From assembly GCA_001839685.1 (NCBI GenBank), contig MLAK01000186.1, forward strand, positions 102,496 through 130,979: DNA of 28,484 nt, given 5' to 3'. A program made the position numbers and the translations under genes. The DNA comes from Tritrichomonas foetus (taxonomy: Eukaryota; Parabasalia; Tritrichomonadida; Tritrichomonadidae). The notes below the pieces were generated by a model. That model saw nothing but the letters and a program-made list of their open reading frames with translations, was not told the origin of the DNA and searched no databases. Every line of letters begins with the position of its first letter. Positions within the stretch are counted from its first letter, which is position 1. Shown in pieces: positions 23,571 to 28,484 of the stretch.

Positions 23571-26500
23571 ATGCTTGGAAATCTCGTTAAAAAAATTGCA
23601 ACAGCTCCAGGCGGCGCCAACATTTGTGGATATAACACAATAACAAGTAACTCAAAATACTTCGCTTATGCCTCTCGTTATTCCGTGTTCATTTATTTCA
23701 TCGAAAATTGCGAATTATCCGAAACAATATGCCAAGGGGGAGCAAAAATTTCCAATATAAGGCTTTCCCATACAAGCGTCAATGAAATTGCGATTCTATA
23801 CGTAAATGGTCACGTAATCGTATATGATATCGTTCAAAAGGAAACATTAAGTCAAGGACAATTTCCAAACAAAGAAGGAATGCGATACTTAACAATGGAG
23901 TACTCACCAAATGGACGAATTATAACTGTTTATACTGACCATCACTTTGATTTTTATAGATTTGATATCAATCAGAAAAAAGTGAATTCATATGCTTGCC
24001 CATCAAGTTCAAATGTAATATTTTTCAAACAACATCCGGAATTGCCAAATCTGACATTAATTGCATTAGAAAATTCGAATATTGTTGCATTCAATACTGA
24101 AAAAATTGTCATTCATTATCGATCATTTTCCGACAAATTATATCATCTATCTTTTGATCCATTAAATACAATGAATTGTTTATTAATTGGGAAAAATCCA
24201 ACGTGGGCTGTTTTTTCATTTTTGCCTGATTTCAATCTGATTTCAAAATGCACAAATAATACGGTAAAGGCTAAATCAGGTGATTGGGTACCAGATTTAC
24301 CAGGGCATATCGTCACTGGAAGCAGTGATCATGGAATTTTACATTTATGGACAATTTCAAACAGTCAAATAGTTGATACAATTCAGCTTGAAGATGTTCC
24401 AGTTGTTTCTGTTAAGACAATTACTGATAAAATAATAATTGTTACATTCGGTGATGGTTTATTTGGTGTTGTTGATGTTACAAAACGATCTTACTTATAT
24501 AGAATTAATAATGCTCATCGAAATACTGTTTTTAGTTGTAATATATTACCAACAGATCCTTCAATTCTTGCAACTGGTGGTGCAGATGGACAAATTTGCT
24601 TGTGGTCTTTACCAAACCTTGAAAGAAAGAATAGATTCACAATTTGCAATACTGGAACGTTATTTACAACATGCTTTTCACCTGGTGGTGGTTATTTGGC
24701 TGCAGGATCAATTAAAGGTGCTGTTATGCTATTTTCTATGAAGACTTTTGAAATGTTATTTTCTCAAAATTTACATAAGAAACCATGCTTATCAATTGCT
24801 TGGTCACCACATGATCCTGACATTATTTGCACTGCAGGTGAAGATAATAATTGTCATATTTTCAACATTAAAGAAAGAAAAATCATCACAACAATTACAG
24901 TAAAAGCTAAATTCCGAAAAGTTCAATGGTCAAGGAAAGAAAAGACAATAGCAGTTGCATGCTGTGATGGAAGCATTTATGTAAGAATGGATGGGGGTGC
25001 ATATTTAATTTTAGCTGGTTCTTCTAAAGCACCACTATTTGATGTTGCATGGTCACCATTTGTATCAACTTGGATTGCAGCATCAGATGATGATGGCGGC
25101 ATTGTTTTATTCGACACTGAAACACAAACATGTAAACGTGCTGTTGAACATGTTGGAAGAGCAAGACCAGTTTTATGGAGTGAAACAGTTGATTATCTTC
25201 TCATCAGTGGCGGCTACGATGGCAAAATAATTCTTTGGGATGCAAGAAGTTTATCAAAGATTGGAGTCATTCAAGCTCATTCATCACACGTTTACGGATT
25301 AGCAACACATCCACAGCGACCATATTTAATTGTTTCTTCATCACGTGATGAAACTATTCGTGTTTGGTCACTAGATAGAATGTTTCCACAAGAAAAAGTT
25401 AAATCTTTACTGAAAGAAGAAAAGTTTAAGGCCGAACAATTTTGTCCATTTGATGGTGCAAATGATTTAATTAAATTAATTCATCGTGTTTTACATGATG
25501 GAACCAGACAATCATTTAATGATGGTGATTTATGTCACATCAATGATATTATTCGATTAACAAAGAAAAGAATCGCAAGAATGACTTCTGCACTGCCTCA
25601 TGAACAAGCAACACTAATGAGAGCAAAGAAAGCTCGGAAGACAGCAATCTCAGCTGCTGATTTGTGCCTAAAAAGTGGTGATATAAAACGATATTGTGAA
25701 TTAATGTTCATTGCAGGAGAATTCGATCTAGCTTTATCTGCTGCTCCAGCTGTTGGATACAATTTCTGGCAGAATCTTATGATTGCACGTGCTGCAATGC
25801 TTAAAGGAAGCGAAGATAGTGCAGAATTAACACTTATTGCTGGAAAACCACGTGATGCAATTCATCAATTTTTGGAATTACATCGCTTCGATAATGCAAT
25901 GCTTATTACTGCAGCACTTCGTGAAACTACTTTCTTACCACGCACGAAAAGTGTCAGTATTAAACCGAATCCTGAACAGAGCAAAGATCTTCCATTCATG
26001 CGTACTGATTTTGAATCAGCAAGTGATTACGGACCTTATATCGTAGCATCAAAACGATCAATTCGCTTTGCAAAAGAAGGAAAACCATTACTTGCTGCAG
26101 CTGCCCTTCTCACTGTTGGTGATGTTTCTGGTGCTGCTTGGCGTTTATTACATTGCGGCGAACTTATGTGGTCAGTAGAAGTTGCAAGATGTCTTGAAGA
26201 AATGGATGAACGTATTTATGATGTTCTTGCACGTTATTGCATAGTAAATGGATGTGCAGATGATATCTTTCCACTTTTATCTGCCAAATTAAGAAGAAAA
26301 CTTGCTCCACTTGTTCCACTTGCTGATGATTCTGCAAGAGATGAATTTTACACAAAATTCCAAATGAAAACATCATTTGATTATTACGAAGAAGCAAAAC
26401 GTGCACGTGGTGCTGCAAAAGTTCAATTTCTATTATTATGCGGTCGACAAAATGAAGCAGCAATGCTTGCAGTTCAAATTTTACGTGCAATGATGGCACC

Positions 26501-27092
26501 TGGCCCATATGATTACAGTGACGCAATGAATGTTATCCAACTTATTAGAAATATCTACGTCAGCCCAGAAGATAATAAAGAACCAATCTGGAAAGAAGTG
26601 ATTGCACTTTGTTTCTATTTCAGTGTGTATGAAGCGATGTGGCGTGGATATGATTCCATTATTGAGAGACTTGTTGCTTCAACTGAAGAATTGATTTCAG
26701 AAAATAACTTTGAATATATGAAGCCACGAATCAAAGAAATGAAAATAGCTGCTGCACTCGCACTTGCACGATTTAATTCATCATTCGGTAAAGCTTATGT
26801 TGAGGCTAATAAAAATATTGGTGCGTGTGAAACTTTTGATGGAATTAATAAACTAAATGATAATTTCACAATTGATGGTGGAAGTACTGTTCATGTTCTT
26901 GGCACAGGAAATCTACCAATCGACTTAGCAGCTCCTCCTGTTATGTCTGTATGTAGTGGATTAAGAATCGATGGTAACATTTTTTATTTGGAAGATGGGC
27001 AATCCGCAATGTCGCAGGAAGAGGCAATGATGTGGTTTGAAGTGAATCCATTTTCCCCACTCAAAACACATCAACGACTTTTCCCATACTAA
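23571..27092 (+). CDS. WDR17-like WD40-repeat/alpha-solenoid protein
   Basis: 1173 aa, similar in size to metazoan WDR17 (about 1300). Residues about 1-604 hold two seven-bladed-type WD40 arrays with clear late repeats: HRNTVFSCNILPTDPSILATGGADGQICLWSL (about 315-346), LLISGGYDGKIILWDARSL (about 543-561) and SSHVYGLATHPQRPYLIVSSSRDETIRVWSL (about 571-601). These match WDR17 blades (LLISGSWDYTIKVWDTR; HPSRPF...SCSRDSTVRLWSL). From about 690 on, helical repeats begin. LALSAAPAVGYNFWQNLMIARAAML (about 720-744) parallels WDR17's ALxxAPAVxxxYWxxLMxxRA region. The build resembles coat and intraflagellar-transport proteins (beta-propellers plus solenoid), and WDR17 itself has little assigned function. 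A traffic or flagellar role is inference. No transmembrane segment. The C-terminal 70 residues are Gly/Asn-rich. Confidence 0.88.
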   Translation: MLGNLVKKIATAPGGANICGYNTITSNSKYFAYASRYSVFIYFIENCELSETICQGGAKISNIRLSHTSVNEIAILYVNGHVIVYDIVQKETLSQGQFPNKEGMRYLTMEYSPNGRIITVYTDHHFDFYRFDINQKKVNSYACPSSSNVIFFKQHPELPNLTLIALENSNIVAFNTEKIVIHYRSFSDKLYHLSFDPLNTMNCLLIGKNPTWAVFSFLPDFNLISKCTNNTVKAKSGDWVPDLPGHIVTGSSDHGILHLWTISNSQIVDTIQLEDVPVVSVKTITDKIIIVTFGDGLFGVVDVTKRSYLYRINNAHRNTVFSCNILPTDPSILATGGADGQICLWSLPNLERKNRFTICNTGTLFTTCFSPGGGYLAAGSIKGAVMLFSMKTFEMLFSQNLHKKPCLSIAWSPHDPDIICTAGEDNNCHIFNIKERKIITTITVKAKFRKVQWSRKEKTIAVACCDGSIYVRMDGGAYLILAGSSKAPLFDVAWSPFVSTWIAASDDDGGIVLFDTETQTCKRAVEHVGRARPVLWSETVDYLLISGGYDGKIILWDARSLSKIGVIQAHSSHVYGLATHPQRPYLIVSSSRDETIRVWSLDRMFPQEKVKSLLKEEKFKAEQFCPFDGANDLIKLIHRVLHDGTRQSFNDGDLCHINDIIRLTKKRIARMTSALPHEQATLMRAKKARKTAISAADLCLKSGDIKRYCELMFIAGEFDLALSAAPAVGYNFWQNLMIARAAMLKGSEDSAELTLIAGKPRDAIHQFLELHRFDNAMLITAALRETTFLPRTKSVSIKPNPEQSKDLPFMRTDFESASDYGPYIVASKRSIRFAKEGKPLLAAAALLTVGDVSGAAWRLLHCGELMWSVEVARCLEEMDERIYDVLARYCIVNGCADDIFPLLSAKLRRKLAPLVPLADDSARDEFYTKFQMKTSFDYYEEAKRARGAAKVQFLLLCGRQNEAAMLAVQILRAMMAPGPYDYSDAMNVIQLIRNIYVSPEDNKEPIWKEVIALCFYFSVYEAMWRGYDSIIERLVASTEELISENNFEYMKPRIKEMKIAAALALARFNSSFGKAYVEANKNIGACETFDGINKLNDNFTIDGGSTVHVLGTGNLPIDLAAPPVMSVCSGLRIDGNIFYLEDGQSAMSQEEAMMWFEVNPFSPLKTHQRLFPY

Positions 27093-27941
27093 GATATTCT
27101 AAGATACATACCGTTTTTGATGTTTATATCTAAATCTATATATTAATATATGTAGTTTTGATTTTGTTGCTAATTGCATATTGTTAAAAATTTAGAAGAA
27201 ATTTGATCAGTGAATAAGAAAGAAAATAGCTGATGTTTTCTTCTTAATTCCTTTTTTAGGGGGAATAAAATGCTCATTTTAAGATTAATTAACGTCATTA
27301 AGATTCTGTCGATTTTATGAAGATTTTCGAAGTTACAGTGTAAAATGCTGATAAAGAACACTTTGACTCTGACCTAATAAAAAAAAACTATCTCAAAAAA
27401 TGTACATTTTATGAAAATATATTATAGATTTCATAAGAAATTGCGAACATTTTTACCTAAAGTAGGAGTGTATATTAATAAGCTTCATAAAAAGTGAATA
27501 GAAACCGATCAGAAAAAAAAATATTAATTCCTTTCACTAACTATTTTGTATCTGAAAGTACAGCAATTACTATTTTCATAAATAAAAGACCACTATTTAT
27601 CGATAATTAAGATATATGCGTAAAAAAACTTTTGACCGAGGATAAAAAAATTCCAATTTTCCAATTGTTTGATTTTTTTTACTTTTTATAGAACTCCAGA
27701 TAAAATAGATTTTCATTATTCGTTTCGTGCCGTTTGTCATTGTAATCGAAAAATGATCAAAAATATCTTTTACTTTCTTGAATTGACAATTAAAAGTTGT
27801 TATATCTTGAATATTTTAACTCTTGTATTATCATGTCGCATTTCTCAAGAGAAAAATTATTAAAAGCTCTTCCTCAATCTAAAACATAAGCTTTGATGCG
27901 ATGAGTGACTTCGCTTTTATTTTAAAGAGGAAAATCAAGTA
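27093..27941. other. AT-rich non-coding spacer
   Basis: About 850 bp. It contains small A/T palindromes (for example ATATATTAATATAT near 27138) and several A-runs. Frames of 60-odd residues here either lack conserved content or lie antisense to nothing recognisable. No RNA gene seen. Confidence 0.55.
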
Positions 27942-28285
27942 ATGTCAGATCATGAATCTGATAGTGGAATTGAAATGAAGAAAGTTGCCAACATACTACT
28001 TTCTTATTGGAAATCCTCTATGATTTGTGCAGCAACATTCTTAAACTCATTTTCAGGTGTTATTAGCAGCTCTCTAATTACTCCATTAATAAATGATAAA
28101 TTCATTTATCTGAATCACAAACTTTTTAGTATTTTGGTCAAATTTGCGGTTTGGTTGTTTCAACCATTAATGGACTTCATGTAGGTGTCGCAATTATTTC
28201 TTGCACTTCATGGTTCTTTATCAGTGAAACAGACGATACTTTAGAAAGTGGAAATGATATATCTGAATCTGAATCTCATTCATAA
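27942..28285 (+). pseudogene. Frameshifted small membrane-protein gene with acidic C-tail
   Basis: An ATG at 27942 opens MSDHESDSGIEMKKVANILLSYWKSSMICAATFLNS and runs on to a stop at 28184. In another frame, from about 28121, the sequence YFGQICGLVVSTINGLHVGVAIISCTSWFFI continues smoothly into an acidic tail SETDDTLESGNDISESESHS ending at TAA (28283-28285). Joined by one frameshift near 28115-28125 this is a protein of about 113 aa with two hydrophobic stretches and an acidic Ser/Glu/Asp C-terminus. It may be a pseudogene, a sequencing error in a real gene, or a fragment. No trichomonad-type intron signal is visible at the junction. Family not recognised. Confidence 0.45.
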
Positions 28286-28484
28286 GATCGTCCTTATAGT
28301 CTTTATTATAATTTAATATATGTTGGATACTTCAATTTTAGTGTTGAATTACACATTAAATAAATTGATGCACTTTTTATCACCATTAGTCCTCCTATAT
28401 GAAAGGTCTACATAGTGGTCCCCATCCCAAAGGTCTGGGTCCCACAATGACGACCTTTCGAAACCAATGATCCTCATCGATGTT
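28286..28484. other. Right-edge region with GC-richer segment
   Basis: 28286-28385 is ordinary AT-rich spacer. From about 28388 to the edge the base composition rises to around 50% GC. On the minus strand a frame is open from the edge to a TAG near 28400 (HWFRKVVIVGPRPLGWGPL...). It could be the C-terminal end of a gene lying outside the window. The same stretch on the plus strand has a short ATG frame. Too little is present to assign. Confidence 0.35.

Noticed and set aside
27942..28285. Intron explaining the frame change
   Set aside because: No trichomonad-type splice signals (GTATGT-like 5' site and ACTAACACACAG-like 3' end) were found at the junction.
28388..28484. Possible tRNA at the right edge
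   Set aside because: GGTTTCGAAAGG on the minus strand recalls a T-loop/B box, but the spacing and stems of a cloverleaf could not be formed.
1..28484. CRISPR array, bacterial operon or prophage
   Set aside because: Tandem repeats here are contiguous without spacers; genes are eukaryotic and individually promoted.

Overview
The window looks like nuclear DNA of a parabasalid protist, most probably Tritrichomonas foetus or a close relative. The reasons are: about 30% GC; long intronless genes; very short predicted 5' leaders with TCA-type initiators next to several start codons; stop codons embedded in a TAAA motif; and the gene set itself (Rab GTPase, PP2A-like phosphatase, large coiled-coil proteins, tail-anchored protein, remains of a TKL-type kinase). 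The species call is inference; no rRNA or other decisive marker is present.

Layout, left to right. A 31-bp tandem array lies at the left edge. Next come a GT61-like glycosyltransferase (-) and a divergent PP2A-like phosphatase (+). A 'graveyard' at about 3.65-6.3 kb holds a 17-bp minisatellite, a decayed kinase (+), a decayed coiled-coil gene (-) and a perfect 19-bp hairpin. Histone H2A (-) is head to head with a 944-aa importin-beta-type karyopherin (+). A sequencing gap follows inside a 21-bp tandem repeat, then a Rab5-group-like GTPase (-). A U6 spliceosomal snRNA gene (-) is directly upstream of two tandem coiled-coil genes (+). Ribosomal protein eL33 (-) is head to head with a Nup54-type FG nucleoporin (+). 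A long relic-containing spacer carries a frameshifted helical-protein gene (-). A lineage-specific tail-anchored protein (-) is head to head with a WDR17-like WD40/solenoid protein (+). At the right end are a frameshifted small membrane-protein gene and a GC-richer edge.

The genes are not an operon and do not form one pathway. Two belong to nuclear transport (karyopherin, Nup54), one to chromatin (H2A), one to splicing (U6), one to translation (eL33), and several to membrane traffic or signalling (Rab, GT61, phosphatase, tail-anchored protein). The consistent architectural theme is short head-to-head promoters (120-370 bp in four of five cases) alternating with longer convergent spacers, where the relics and minisatellites accumulate.

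Several reading frames in the window start at TTG only. For the two coiled-coil genes the starts were moved to the first ATG (12080 and 15225). The most valuable non-coding find is the U6 gene. The most informative decay products are the kinase copy that has lost its HRD and DFG aspartates and the antisense coiled-coil relic.
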